The notes beneath the pieces were generated by a model. It made no database searches, was not told where the DNA came from, and saw only the letters and a program-made list of their open reading frames with translations. The translations under genes and the position numbers were made by a program. 64,000 nt of DNA from Rhodocollybia butyracea (lineage: Eukaryota > Basidiomycota > Agaricomycetes > Agaricales > Omphalotaceae): contig JADNRY010000011.1 in assembly GCA_015501585.1 (NCBI GenBank), positions 310,001-374,000 of the forward strand. The letters run 5' to 3'. Of this stretch, positions 35,024 through 46,777 are shown piece by piece. The first letter of the stretch is position 1. Each line of letters opens with the position of its first letter.

Positions 35024-37227
35024 ATGAAAGTACCCTTTCGGCTGGCTTCTAGAGGGTTCGCTACTTCAGCCTCAACCTTCCGTGCATCCGCTAGTGATGT
35101 GAAGAAAGTCGCCCAGGTGAAGAATCCTTTTCTGGCTTCGTTTCCTCGACCTTATCGATATTTAGGCAAAAATAAGCTCTGTAGATTCAATCAGGCCATT
35201 CTCTGAGGCTCTGATTGATTCCTTTAGTCGGCGACACGACTATTTACGCATAAGCTTAACGGAAAGATGCAATCTACGCTGTAAATCATGAAATGATTCT
35301 TAGACAGTCCCAACCGGTACTGACTATCCACTCATAGGTTTCTACTGCATGCCCGAAGAAGGCGTCGAGTTAACACCGAAAGCGAATCTACTGACAGACT
35401 CGGAACTACTTCGGCTTGGAAAGCTCTTTGTTGAATCTGGAGTTACCAAGATACGACTCACTGGAGGAGAACCTACGGTTCGCGCAGGAATTGGAGAAAT
35501 CATTGGTGAGCTTCAATAATTATCGCATCAAATGTATCCTCATTCGACAGCACCCTGCAGCTGGACTCAATGATCTACGACCATACGGCCTCAAGTCTAT
35601 AGCCATGACAAGCAATGGACTTGCGCTTCATCGACGACTACCTGGGTTTGTAGAAAACGGTCTCAGCCATCTCAATTTAAGGTACCATCATCTCCTCTAG
35701 TGTTCCATTCGTGTTCGAAATTTGTTTCTAGTTTAGATACTCTCGATCCTTTCAAATTTGAATTCATGACGAAGCGTCGAGGCCTGGATGCAGTTTTGAA
35801 GACACTCAACGTCGCACTAGAATCTCCGTATTTGAAGAAAGTCAAGTTGAATGTCGTCGTTGTGAAAGGCCTTAATGATTCTGAAGTCCTCGACTTTGTC
35901 GAAATGACACGAAACAAACCAATTTCAGTACGATTCATCGAATTCATGCCTTTCACTGGTGCGCTCTTGTACGTAATAAGACCTATGGGTTTCCCTGACT
36001 GTCGATGAAGGGAACAAATGGGACAAATTCAAGATGGTGCCTTCCACCGACCTGCTGCAGATTATTTCCAACAAATATCCCGGAGTAGTGCGGATAACTG
36101 ACGAAGCGAACGACACTGCTCGTTCTTGGAAAATTCCTGGTTACCAAGGAGAATTTGGTTTCATCAGCAGTATGTCTGACCACTTTTGCTCCACCTGCAA
36201 TCGCCTCAGAATCACATCGGATGGCCAAATCAAAGTGATTACCCTTTCCGAGCTGTTATAGCTTAACTCACATTTTGGTTAGGTATGTCTATTCGATGCA
36301 AAGGAAGTTTCCTTGCGCGATGAAATGCGCAGAGGCGCGAGCGACTCAGACCTTCTCCATATAATTGGGCGAGCAGTCCTCGGAAAACAAGAAAAGCATG
36401 TCCATATGGAAAACATAGACGTTGTTTCTAACCGCCCTATGATACTTATAGGAGGTTGAGTGCCCTTCCTGTATCCCTTAGTTTCATCTATATCTTGTTC
36501 CATTAATACCTTCACTGTAGGACCAGCAATTAAATATCCCTTTGTATCACACACACCACAGAACATTCAACTATATACCTTTGCGAAGAACTCATCTCGA
36601 ACCCATTGGAAAAGATTAGGTCGATTACGAACGTTTTGCTCCTCGGCCATTCAATGGCCAGGTTTAACACACATTGATGAACAAGGACGTGCATCAATGG
36701 TCGACGTATCCGAGAAAAACGTTACTAAACGTTCCGCTACGGCCACGGGGCGGATTATCATTCCTCTGATTGCGTACGAACTAGTCACCGCGTCATTCCC
36801 TCCAGAATCTCATCAGTCATGTTCTTCGCCTCTGGACATAGCGAAGGCAAAAGCCTCTAGGAAAGGAGACACATTAACCGTCGCACAATTGGCAGCCATT
36901 ATGGGTTCAAAGAAGACAGCTGATTTGATTCCTCTCTGCCATCCACTCCCTCTAACAAATGTCAAAGTGGATTTGGTTTGTGAAGCTGATAAGATTTCTC
37001 AGGATACTTGGCGATACAGCATCTTATGTAGGGCGACTGTAACTTGTGAAGGAAAAACGGGAGTGGAAATGGAAGCGCTTACTGCAGTATCTGTTGGTCT
37101 GTTGACAGTCTGGGACATGCTCAAAGCCGTTGCGGGAAAGGAAATGGTGATCGGTGAAATCTTAGTAGTTGAAAAATCGGGAGGGAGAAGTGGAGATTTT
37201 TTGAGAGAACCATCATCAGTTTCCTAG
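35024..37227 (+). CDS. cnxABC: Molybdenum cofactor step 1: MoaA-MoaC fusion (MOCS1/CnxABC type)
   Basis: Makes cyclic pyranopterin monophosphate from GTP. The N-terminus [19 protein letters not shown] is a mitochondrial presequence. The MoaA half is a radical-SAM GTP 3',8-cyclase with both iron-sulfur motifs: CNLRC-FYC (C-x3-C-x2-C, joined across a GTAAAT intron) and CSTC with a third Cys 14 residues later (C-x2-C-x13-C). It also has LTGGEP and RFIEFMP. The half ends NRPMILIGG. An intron at 36455-36520 then joins in frame to [13 protein letters not shown], a linker and the MoaC half: [36 protein letters not shown] and [20 protein letters not shown], ending at TAG 37225-37227. All catalytic-looking residues are retained. 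The window contains no other Moco gene. Confidence 0.93.
36455..36520 (+). promoter_or_regulatory. Intron at the MoaA Gly-Gly end; a possible retention switch
   Basis: The donor GTTGAG overlaps the second Gly codon and the stop: unspliced reads ATA GGA GGT TGA (Ile-Gly-Gly-stop), while spliced reads Ile-Gly-Gly-Pro into MoaC. The intron is 66 nt, a multiple of three, and that TGA is its only in-frame stop. The acceptor is TTCACTGTAG. The donor is weaker than the GTAAGT/GTGAGT consensus, which would favour partial retention. Regulation is inferred. Confidence 0.7.
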
Positions 37228-37338
37228 TAGAGACCTCAAAACCAGTATCCTACAAGCACTGAATCAACACTTTCTGAGTAGAAAGGAGTAGATAATATGA
37301 GAATTTTATTAATGTAGTCTCGCATGAGAAAACTCCGC

Positions 37339-37916
37339 TTAGGATTTGATAAAATTCGTGAGACCTGAAGTGATCTCAGAGTCTACTAGACGTTTGACTT
37401 CTTTGCCCTGTCAGTCAGCATCCCGAATTGGGGCAAGTCTCGTCGTTTAATATTCGGACAAGGCTTACATTCTTAACCTTCATGATGGTTGGTACACTTT
37501 GGACACGCCAAGGTTCGCCTCTGAGTGTATTCGATGGCGATTTCCACCTAGCGAGAAGCGTGATGAGTCTTGAGCCTGGATGGCTGTAAATGAAAGTGCT
37601 CACGTAGACCGGTCTCCTACATATATGATCAAGGCAGAAGGGGAACCGTCTGATGAAAAGGTGTCCTTCACAAGTTCTTCGACGGCGATACAATCCTTCC
37701 AGAGATAAATTAAAAAATCCGGATCTTGTTGTACAGCACATACAGGGCACCATAAACGGCCGTTCACAATGGACGAGTAAACTGCCAAAAGGGTAAGTTA
37801 GTAGAATTAACACGATTCACAGGAAATGAGTGGGTATTACAGATTAGATACTCAGACTCGGAGGCTTTGGTGAGGGAAGGTGGCGCGCCATTCGAATCTG
37901 CTACTTGAAGAGGCAT
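37339..37916 (-). CDS. TXNDC17-like thioredoxin-fold protein (DUF953)
   Basis: Small cytosolic thioredoxin-like oxidoreductase. Starts MPLQVADSNGAPPSLTKASE (ATG 37914-37916). The active-site motif is split by an intron: TGG TGC CCT|GTATGT...CTGGAAG|GAT TGT gives WCPDC, exactly the family motif. It is followed by IAVEELVKDTFSSDGSPSAL and YVGDRSTW, SPSNTLRGEPWRVQSVPTIM, and a final exon GKEVKRLVDSEITSGLTNFI ending at TAA 37339-37341. Its 3' end faces that of moaA-moaC 111 bp away. Confidence 0.88.
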
Positions 37917-38842
37917 TTAATGTGAAGGTCGAGGAACAAGATTGAGATTATGATTTGGAGAACCGGATTACTGATCAGAGATTAGTGGTCACGCGCGGAT
38001 CACGTGCCTACATATCGGTCAAAGCTGAGTATATCAGCCTATCAGATCTTCAATAAATTTATCAAGAAAGAAAAATAGCATTGTAGACCTGAAGTAGTAG
38101 AATCAATACGGGAAACTTTATACTGACGCTGTATCAATCTTGAGCGACGGTGACGGCGATGGAGCGCTACTGATGTCAAAATCCGACCTGTTGCCAAGTC
38201 AGTTGAGGCTTGTCTGGACAAAATATCTTACCCTCTTTCTTCTACAGTATTTTTGAGTATCGGAAAGATATTCATTCTATTGCTAAAAAAGAGTTTTGGC
38301 ATATCACCATGGCTCATTGAGCTAAATTGTATTGGTTGATCAACAAGTTACGGCCTTGTCAATCGCGTCTGCTGTTGTGATCATTCATCGTAATGCAGCG
38401 AGGAGCATAGTCTCCTCTGGGGCTACATGCTGTATGTACTTCCCCTCTCCGTGGTGAGGTCGTAGGGTGTAAGTAGATTAGTGCTACATAGGAAACGTCA
38501 GGGCGAAACAGGCGACAGGCGCAGCGTTCAGCTTTCAGTAGAATATTGCGCTTTTCAAAACGGAAATCGTGTTACTTGGCATACAAGTATATACACCAAA
38601 CTATTCAATAGAACGATGTAATTACACGGATGAACGACTAGGAATCGACCCCTGAACCTATCGTCTAAAAGATAACTACGCCGAAAAACGTATTAACACC
38701 AGAATAATTTTAAATATGAAATCAATCGGGTATCAGTCCTGTCCTTGAGTGTATAGATAAAGATGGTCCATGAGCCACAACGACATATCTACCGAGACGA
38801 CGTTAAGACATTACTGTGTTACCCAAAAACTTCTATGTCTCT
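37917..38842. other. Intergenic, no gene seen
   Basis: About 925 bp of AT-rich sequence without a coding signal. Contains a tRNA-like fragment (about 38630-38690, see rejected items). The left end is the promoter of the thioredoxin-like gene. Confidence 0.55.
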
Positions 38843-41040
38843 TTAGCACGAGCCAGATGAACAAGAGCCGGTTGCTGCTGCATATGAAGAAGCCACCGAG
38901 GTGGAAGCAGCAGAGGCAGCCACAGAAGTGGCCGACACGGAGGATGCATCATCCGTGGAGCTAAGAGCTGATGAAGTGGCGGACGCAACTGATGTGTCGT
39001 CTGTGGAGCTGGCGACCGAGGATGACGAAGAAGCGCTCGAGTAAGCAACCGAGGAGGACGAAGAAACGCTCGAGTACATCACTACGGAAGTGGCAGCAGC
39101 AGTCGAAGTTGCTAACGTCGAAGTAGTGGCGTAGGTGTTCCCGCTATAGCCGTTTCCCATTGTCATTCCCCACGAAGATTTGCAGTTCGCGAGGCAAGAA
39201 GCGAGGGCGGTTTCTTGGACAGTCTGGGTAACTGCTTCTGTTTGAGTAACTTGTTCAGTCTGCGTCGCAGTTGCAGTAGAGAGATATGTCAATCTAGAAG
39301 GAGCCATGAGTACACAAGCAAAAGGCACGAGAAACATTGTATACTAACGTCGACAGATAGGTCAAAGTGTCAGTCATGGTTTCAAACATAGTGGTTTCAA
39401 GTGTAGAGGTCTCGTCAATGATATCAGTCGAGACATACGTGGACACGTATGTTGTCTGAAGGGTAAAAATGAGCGCATGCTCTAAAGCAAGGATTATCGA
39501 ATAGGCATACCGGTTCAACCATGGTGCTGATCTCAGTTACAGTGACGAAATCTGTAGGCGTGGGTGAATATTTCACAGCAAACAAAAAAATGTGTAACCA
39601 TACCAGTATCAGTCATGGTTTGAATCTGGGTTTGAATGCTGGTGAACCTATAAACAAGGTTTAGATCAACCGAAAGCAAACATAATATTGAGCCTACATC
39701 TCTGTCATTGTCGCAGTGATGGTGTTCTCAACGGTCATCGTCTAAAGTGTAAAACGTGAGCAATTAAAAAAATAAACCAGGAGAACAAATGGTACTCACG
39801 TCGTCCATGGTTTCAGTGCTGACATACACGCTGACATATGTAGTGGGCTGTATAATAGTCGAGAAATCAGTCTGAAAACGAGTTCAGTATCAATATCTGG
39901 TTATTAGATACGAGTTCATTACCATAGTGACAGTCTGTTTGAGACATTGTTAGATTGTCAGTTTTGATAATTTGATGTAAAGAACTTGCGCACCTGTGTA
40001 TCAAACTCAGTTGCAGTAGCAGTCAATGTATCGAAATCCGTCATCGTGTAGATGTTGGTTTGAGTCTGAGTCTGAGTAGCAGTCAATGTGTAAACTATGA
40101 AAGGTATAGTCAGAAAACATATGAAATGTCTTTCATTCACTGCAAGCATACATTGAGTGAGAGTGTTGTCAATGACATCAGTCGAGACGTAGACCACAGT
40201 CTGAAAAAGGAAAATAATGAGCGACGGAGAACACAGTAGTCGTCAAGTTTCGTACTGTTGGAACAACCTCGACGGAAGTGTATATTTGAGTCTGAAGGAC
40301 GAAAAACGTGCATGAGAGGTTAGGATAACTGGATTCCGAAATTTTCCTACCTGAGTTAATGTATCCGTCTCGGTATTGAACTTACAAAAAATTTCAGTAC
40401 GATAAAGTATACATGAAAACTTAGTCTCACCTGGGTTTGGGTGACATATTGAGTAACTGTGGTCGCTTGAGTATACGTCTAGAGAAGATGTAAAAAGCCA
40501 TCGAATACAGAGAATCGAAACAATTACCTGAGTAACAGTCGAATACTCCGTCGAGGTCTCAGTGACAGTAGAAACGCTTCCATAGTTATAGTTATAACTG
40601 TCACAATAATTCGAACTACTCTCTTCACTAAAGGGTATTCAGAAACCCCGCGATAAGTCGGAGGAGAGCCATAAGGTCGTACCTGATGATGATGGTTTCG
40701 TAACAACCAGAGAAGGTGTACTGATGTCGTAAATCAACACTCAAGCGCGTACAACTTTTGAAACACCACATACCCAAGATTCAGCCTGACAAGAACCATC
40801 TGACGACTTTGAGTAACCGTAACCACAACCCAAACTTGAGTATCCTCCACTGGTCATCTGTGAGTAGGGCATCACATTGTAAAAGTCTGACGAGGGGGCT
40901 GCGGTAACATAAGACGCCGGGGCAGCGGACGAGGCAGCGGCTGTGTATGCTGGCATGGCAGAGACCGTTGAAACACCATTAACGTATATCTGTGCGGTGG
41001 CAGCACTGACAAGGGAAAGACCGATGATTATTGACTTCAT
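38843..41040 (-). CDS. Secreted Thr/Ser-rich repetitive protein with many small exons
   Basis: Starts MKSIIIGLSLVSAATAQIYV: a signal peptide. The first exon continues with an Ala/Ser/Tyr-rich region and a Cys-containing part (SLGCGYGYSKSSDGSCQAES). At least a dozen small exons follow, separated by 45-70 nt introns, almost all made of Thr, Gln, Val, Tyr and Ser: TYTQATTVTQYVTQTQ, FNTETDTLTQ, TQIYTSVEVVPTV, TVVYVSTDVIDNTLTQ, ATQTQTQTNIYTMTDF, TTYVSVYVSTETMDD, TTYVSTYVSTDIIDE and ETTMFETMTDTLTYLST. The last exon is Ala/Ser-rich (STDDTSVASATSSALSSTDD) and ends TGSCSSGSC at 38843. No GPI hydrophobic tail is seen. Probably a heavily O-glycosylated wall or matrix protein; no known domain recognised. 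Exon borders are approximate. Confidence 0.72.
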
Positions 41041-41600
41041 GATTAAAAGAGTGATCGTGTTAGGTGATAATAGGAATCCAAAGTAGAAGTCGAAGATGAA
41101 CTGGCGGTCTACGCTGTTGACTGGCTTGCAGTGATGTGCGTGGGGTGGTGCGGCTAGCCTGAACGAAGCGGCAAGCGCTCTACAAAATCGAAATCAAACC
41201 CAGACTGGCAGAAAAGTATCACCAAGCCTTACCACAAGAAAATTGAACAAAAAAAAAGGAAAGGAAGAGAAAGCGAAAGAGAACGAAAGAGGATGGGAAG
41301 GAAACGATGATTGGAAACGCCTAGTATTTGAACTTCTGGTTCAATGATCGGAACCGCCTTTCCAACCAATAAATCTGCATATCAGCTTTCACACGTTGCA
41401 ACTTGGACATCTCGGTGTCTCCAGGGTCTTTGTTCTCACTTCATATGGATTCCCTTGGTTTGGTTCAAGCTCGGCATTCCATTGGTCCATATCAACATCA
41501 TCCAATAAGAACAGGCTATGCAAATGTTACACACTACACTATGATTACGATTCAACACTGCATGTCACGATTCGAGGCAACAATATGTTTTCACTTACCA
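41041..41600. promoter_or_regulatory. Upstream region of the secreted Thr-rich gene, with a long CT-rich tract
   Basis: On the gene's strand, about 41235-41315 is a long CT-rich run (purine-rich on the plus strand, AAAAAAAGGAAAGGAAGAGA and on). Such tracts are common in promoters of strongly expressed fungal genes. The right end is the 3' flank of the neighbouring carrier gene. Confidence 0.4.
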
Positions 41601-44560
41601 CTAGTTCTTCCTTGAGTAGAGTTTTGGGGACATTAGGGAAAGCTTATCCCCCGGGGCTGTAACCCGCCGGCCAAAGTCACCGTGGACATCGAGGAGAATT
41701 TTCAAGGCGTTGCGGGCACGAATTCTGGTAATTTCGTCCGGCCGTGATGTTAGAATAGTTTGCATACGGCGAGGTTTCTCGTCCCAGGGGTACTTGAAAT
41801 AAAGAGGATTTTAGTTGCAATACCAAGAGAAACGCGGAAACTCACTGGCAGCTAAGATAATAATGAACATCCGGTTAAACAGTAATGAATAGAATTCGAC
41901 TTACCAATTTCTTCAACTGCTCATAGGCCAGAAGGGTGAATGCGAATTGAGGGCTACTTCTCAATACTCGAGCAGGCCCGCCTTTAAATAGAGCGCGAAA
42001 ACCCTCCTCTTGATCTAACGAAGAACAACTTGAGTTTGAGATGATGGGACCCATTATCAAGACTTACATATTTTGACGAATGCATCACGGAGACCTTTGT
42101 AGTGCGTCTGTCCTTGGCGAGCTTCAACTTGGAGACGCGTTTTGACAACATCTTTCAATCAACCAATCAGCCGCACGATTCTGTGTAACAGATTTCAGCC
42201 TTACCAGCGGGCGTTGTGAGGTAGGCAGCTGGCATTCCGCTGCATCAATCCACGTCAGAGCACTGCATGGAAAATCACAGAGCACAAATATAACAAAACC
42301 TACGCTATTCCAGCGGCAGCGAGTGTTTCCATGAATGATAGTTGTTTGCCATTGTATCCTTCTTTAAAGACATCGGCCTTTAGATGTCCATATGCAGGGA
42401 AATAGATAGCAGAAAAAGGGATATCTCTCAAGAGACAAGCGCTGGCGCCTTTGTAGAGACCCACTAAGCCTAATTGCCGGATAATGTGAATGGCTCCCCT
42501 GGGGATTGCACCTTCGGCCTTGGCAGCCTCGCCCTGCACCTGTAGTCGAATTTTACTGCAATATAATCAGTGAAATACGCATCTCTCCAAGACGTTTCTG
42601 ACGCACACAATTTCGAGAGGATTTGTGAAAATGACTTGACATCCTCCGGCTGAACCACCTGCGACCACCTCCCACCCGATTTTGATTCGACCTGTCTCAG
42701 GATCCATTGCTCGGGATCGGATGAGATCATTGACGGTTAGCTTAATGGCTTTCTCTGGCGCTACACCCTTCAAAATATTATGAGAGAAAAACAAGTAAAG
42801 TATGAGATAGCTGCTTACAACGAGCTGAGGTCCAAGACCACGGTAGAATCCCAAGAACCCTTCGTTCAATAAGATTTTCCGGGCGCAATCAATGCTGTTC
42901 TTGTACAAAACCTGGCCGACTACTGTACTCCTCTGGTTTTGCATTCTCAAAAAAATGTCTAAGAAACGCGACATCTTTTCTGCGTCAAGCTCACCTAGTC
43001 TAGGAAAAAAATAAGCTTGGGTTATTGCGTTAGAAAAAAAGAGATATATACTTTGACTATCAGATCTGTCAGCGAGGACCTTCAAATTTGAGAATAAAAA
43101 AACTCACCCATGTCGATGGGATATACAATAGTTGCTCCAACAGCACCGGCGAATCCTACAGAAAGATGAGCATTCGAAAAAGTGAACACGCATGGCTACG
43201 TACCTCCTTGTACAAAGCTATACATTGAATGCGCTACTGCACTAGATGTGCTCATTACTTTCTTTTCCTCCATCGTATCATGAGGTGCTACCCATCGAGG
43301 GTCAAGCAGTTGGGCAAAGTCAATGAGAGCCAGACGCTGGTCAGCATTTCCGCGACCAGCAAAGTGAAAGATAATGGAGGCTTCCATAGGAGTGAAGAGG
43401 GAGTAGCGGGAAGTAGATGATGCATAATCTAAGAAATCCGACTGGTTTATACGACCATCTTTACTTTTGGCGGTAGATTCACGAATAATACTAAGGAAGT
43501 TTGAGTTAATATACGCTGGTTCCAGGCAGTTCGTTATACTTACCGTTCGACCATGTCCATTTCTCTAATGACATTATGGAAAGCAACAACCTCAGAATAA
43601 GAGATACGTTGACCAGGAGACAAGGTACAGAGTGTAGGAAGTCTATCGATAACTGCGTCGGACAACTTGTGTCCCGCGATTTCCTGCGAAATTACTTAGT
43701 GGCATAAAACGCGAAATGGGGAAAAGCTCACTAAAATAATGCGTTTAAATTCATCAGGTCTAATGAAACCATCTTGGTCTCCGTCTAAGAATTTGAAAGC
43801 TTGTCGTAGGCGTTCTCCTTGAAGCCCTTTCATGAGTTGAGTAAACTCGTTGTCTACAATGAATGGTCAGACAACACCGATATTAAACGCGTCGACTTAC
43901 ATCCAAGAACGTGTGTGCCATTCTTTTTCCCGAGGTAAAGTTTGACCCAGTCACTAAAAGCGTATCAGAGCTGAAGCACTTGAACATATTTGCTACCATG
44001 GTTCACCAATCAAAATCGAAAGGGATAGCATCGGAACCGATGTTTGCACTCATAACATTCTTGAATTCATCGAAGTCGATATAGCCAGAGTTATCGCTAA
44101 TGTGTTCATAGATGAATATGGAACTAAAATAGCAACAAGTAAAGACCTACACATCGAAAAATTGGAAAGCAACTTTATAGTCTGCATCCTGGCGCTTCAA
44201 AAGCGTCTCAAACACGGTAAAATCCTCCCATGAAACAAGTCCACGTTTCGAAGTGTCTGCTACTTTGAACAGGATAGCAAATTGAGCTCTACCAATCCTG
44301 GAAAGGTCGCCTGCAGGTGCAATTGCATTGACGAAGCTGTCCGGGTCTAAATACCTGAAGGACCCATAAGCTCAGGAATCCAAGCAGAGTAGACCAGTAA
44401 CGCACCGTTCACCATTAATCTCTTTGGAGTTGGCATCGAATAAACGCCTCCATCTTTTCAATTCTGTTTCGGGAACACTGACGGCACTTCTAACGCGAGT
44501 AGTCAATGAGTTGGTAGAATCACAGTGGACGACGGGGAGCACTGCAGAGAGAATTCCCAT
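41601..44560 (-). CDS. agc1: Calcium-regulated mitochondrial aspartate/glutamate-type carrier (AGC; SLC25A12/13 family)
   Basis: Inner-membrane exchanger with an N-terminal EF-hand regulatory half and a C-terminal SLC25 carrier. EF hands include [15 protein letters not shown] and [16 protein letters not shown], with degenerate ones around [14 protein letters not shown] linker [17 protein letters not shown] region leads to the carrier: [40 protein letters not shown] and [20 protein letters not shown], each with its partner motif ([51 protein letters not shown]). The start is ATG 44558-44560 ([15 protein letters not shown]). The C-terminal exon reads [17 protein letters not shown] and ends at TAG 41601-41603. 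More than ten introns. The carrier contacts predict aspartate/glutamate; the substrate itself is not shown by sequence. Confidence 0.92.
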
Positions 44561-44732
44561 TTTGAAAAAATATAGTCTAAGTGGGTATCGGGAGGCGAGA
44601 GGACCTCAATTAGTGTCTAGGAGAGGGATGAAAAAGTGGGAGTGCGGAAGGATGCGGCGTGTGGGGAAATTACATCATCACATCAGCGCACAAATAGCGC
44701 AACGAAAATAAATTTGTGTCGAAGTTCATACT

Positions 44733-46518
44733 CTACGTCTCGTACGCCACGTCGGACGGAAGTCTGAAACTAATACAGTACATTTCTTTCCCAGGGGCTA
44801 CCGAACGAACTTTTCTAATCACCGCATCTTCTCGGAACGGTCTACCAAGTCTATCCTCCACTCGCTAGGGTTGAACGTCAGTTAAAGGAGGATGCAACTA
44901 ATAGCCAAATACCTGTTTGATGTCAGTTTCAGCTTGTTCGGTTTCCAGTTCCCTCGTGAAGCAGTGGCAATGAATCATTGGCATCGTTGAATATGCTTCC
45001 CGAAGCTGTTGATCTGCAAGTACACCACGAAAAGCATCTAGGAACTGTATCGCAGTATCGGGAAGGTTCATAACGAAATGATCTATTTTTTTTCGAGGAG
45101 GCAGAACGATTGGGGACGGAGGTCTATCCTTAGGGTGCCTTTGAAGTTTCCGCAATGCAGTTTTGCTCAACTTGGGGCCAGTGTATGCAGGAAACGGCAT
45201 ATCGAATACCTCTCTGAAGGCATCACGAATAATTGATCGACCATCTTCGCAGAACGGCCGGACATCGTCTGAAACCTATCAAGAGATCAACGTTAGGACT
45301 GGCATATAACACAATAGTGATGCCTACATCGTTGTTCTGGATATTTTGACATAGATACTCATAGCTCGCAGGATTCAAATCATTGGCCACGACTGCACAT
45401 CCTTTTTTGGCTGCTGGTATGGCAAATGGCCCGACACCAGCGAAAACATCCACAAGGACTTCGCCAGGTTGAAGCAGTTGGACGATACGATCGTGTTCAG
45501 TATGAAGTCGGGAATTCCAATACACACGGGAAAAATCAAAGATAAAACGGCAGTCCGATTCACGCTGATAACAAATTTAGTGATAAATAATGGATTCAGT
45601 CAGAAAACCACGCAACATGTTCAACCATGAAATTAGGGTCTCCTGCAATTACTTCCATTTCAAAGAATCGAAATTGTGTGTCGATATTGTCCAACTTATT
45701 GACAACAGTTTTAATAGTCTTATTTTTCTGCCCAGAGCTTTAGCAATGAAAAAGGAAGTAACGGTAAACGACTAACATCGAGGAAAAGCTGACCAATGGT
45801 CTCTTTGTACGGTAGGTATTCGTTGTTCAGATTTACATGAGCTGAGAATTCTATAAGACGAGCAAGGGTATGGCAGAAAGAAACTCTACCGATGTGACCG
45901 GTCGCAGCAAACCCCACCGGAGCGCCTTCCTTGAGAGATTCCGGAAGTATAGCGTGCAGTAATTCATCTGGATGGCAAGGTCAAAGACAAAATGAGCACA
46001 GCAAAAAGGATAGCATACTAGCTGTCCAATAATCATAATCCAAAGTCACAGTATAGTCTGTAAACCCATTCCCTTTGGTTTCTAGCTCCTTTAATGATTC
46101 AGGGGATAGTTCAGCTGCCTTGGCGGTTGTTCAACTTATACTCTGACTTCGAAATGACACCACTCGCCTTTATCAGACACTCCCAACAATACAAGTCTGT
46201 CACCGTCTGGTGCTGACGGATCCGATACAACTGGTTTCACCTTTGGCAAGCCAATGAGATATCTAGCAGTAGATTGTTAGTGTAGAGACAATATAGAACA
46301 GATCGCGCGTACTTTCGCGTTATTACCGAGTGCAAGATTGAAGCTGTATGCGCGGCAGGAATTCGAACAGCAAGGACTCGAAGGGGTTTTGTGAATGCAG
46401 ATTTGTCCAACGGGTGAAGTGGTCCATTGTATTTTGGGGGCGTAGTATCGAGACGCGTATACAACTCTTTTGACATCGTTGAATGAATTTGACGAAAGAA
46501 AGCACGAATTCCAAACAT
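44733..46518 (-). CDS. TRM5: tRNA (guanine-37-N1)-methyltransferase Trm5
   Basis: Makes m1G37 in tRNAs reading from CNN/other codons and starts wybutosine formation. The N-terminus [20 protein letters not shown] is presequence-like, with a second Met at MSKELY; alternative starts could give mitochondrial and nuclear/cytosolic forms as known for yeast Trm5. Family motifs: [75 protein letters not shown], the SAM-binding [16 protein letters not shown] with VVANDLNP, and [17 protein letters not shown]. The last exon [20 protein letters not shown] ends at TAG 44733-44735. Divergent from the TatD-like gene. Confidence 0.93.
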
Positions 46519-46777
46519 AAGACTCGAGAATCGGGATGAATTTTTCCGATGTCCACTGGATCCACGTGGAAGAGGACCCCAAGCTCAACTCTGTCAATCA
46601 TTTTACATAATATTTTCTATTCAGCTCCTTGCATCCGTCGTTGTCGTTGTCGACAACCATCAGAGACGCTTTCTGTCAACGCTGCGGTTACTAGCTTCTG
46701 TAAGTAAGTCACTAACATCATCTGCAGAAATAAATTCTCAACCTCGTCGACACCTAAACATCTTCGAAGATCAAACA
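46519..46777. promoter_or_regulatory. Divergent promoter region, TRM5 / TatD-like
   Basis: 259 bp between start codons; includes GTTGTCGTTGTCG at about 46638-46650. No known element recognised. Confidence 0.4.

Noticed and set aside
37600..37790. TXNDC17-like protein with a broken active site (WCPVC plus a foreign segment)
   Set aside because: A GTATGT...GGAAG intron within the motif restores WCPDC.
38630..38690. tRNA-like stretch on the minus strand (B-box-like GGGTCGATTCC, D-arm-like GGCGTAGTTATC)
   Set aside because: The acceptor stem does not pair and the anticodon arm has only four good pairs with an eight-base loop. At most a decayed tRNA fragment.
27082..41040. A secondary-metabolite or mating-type cluster around the Zn2Cys6 factor
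   Set aside because: Neighbours are housekeeping genes (NIPSNAP, MoaA-MoaC, thioredoxin-like); no synthase, P450, homeodomain or pheromone receptor gene was seen.
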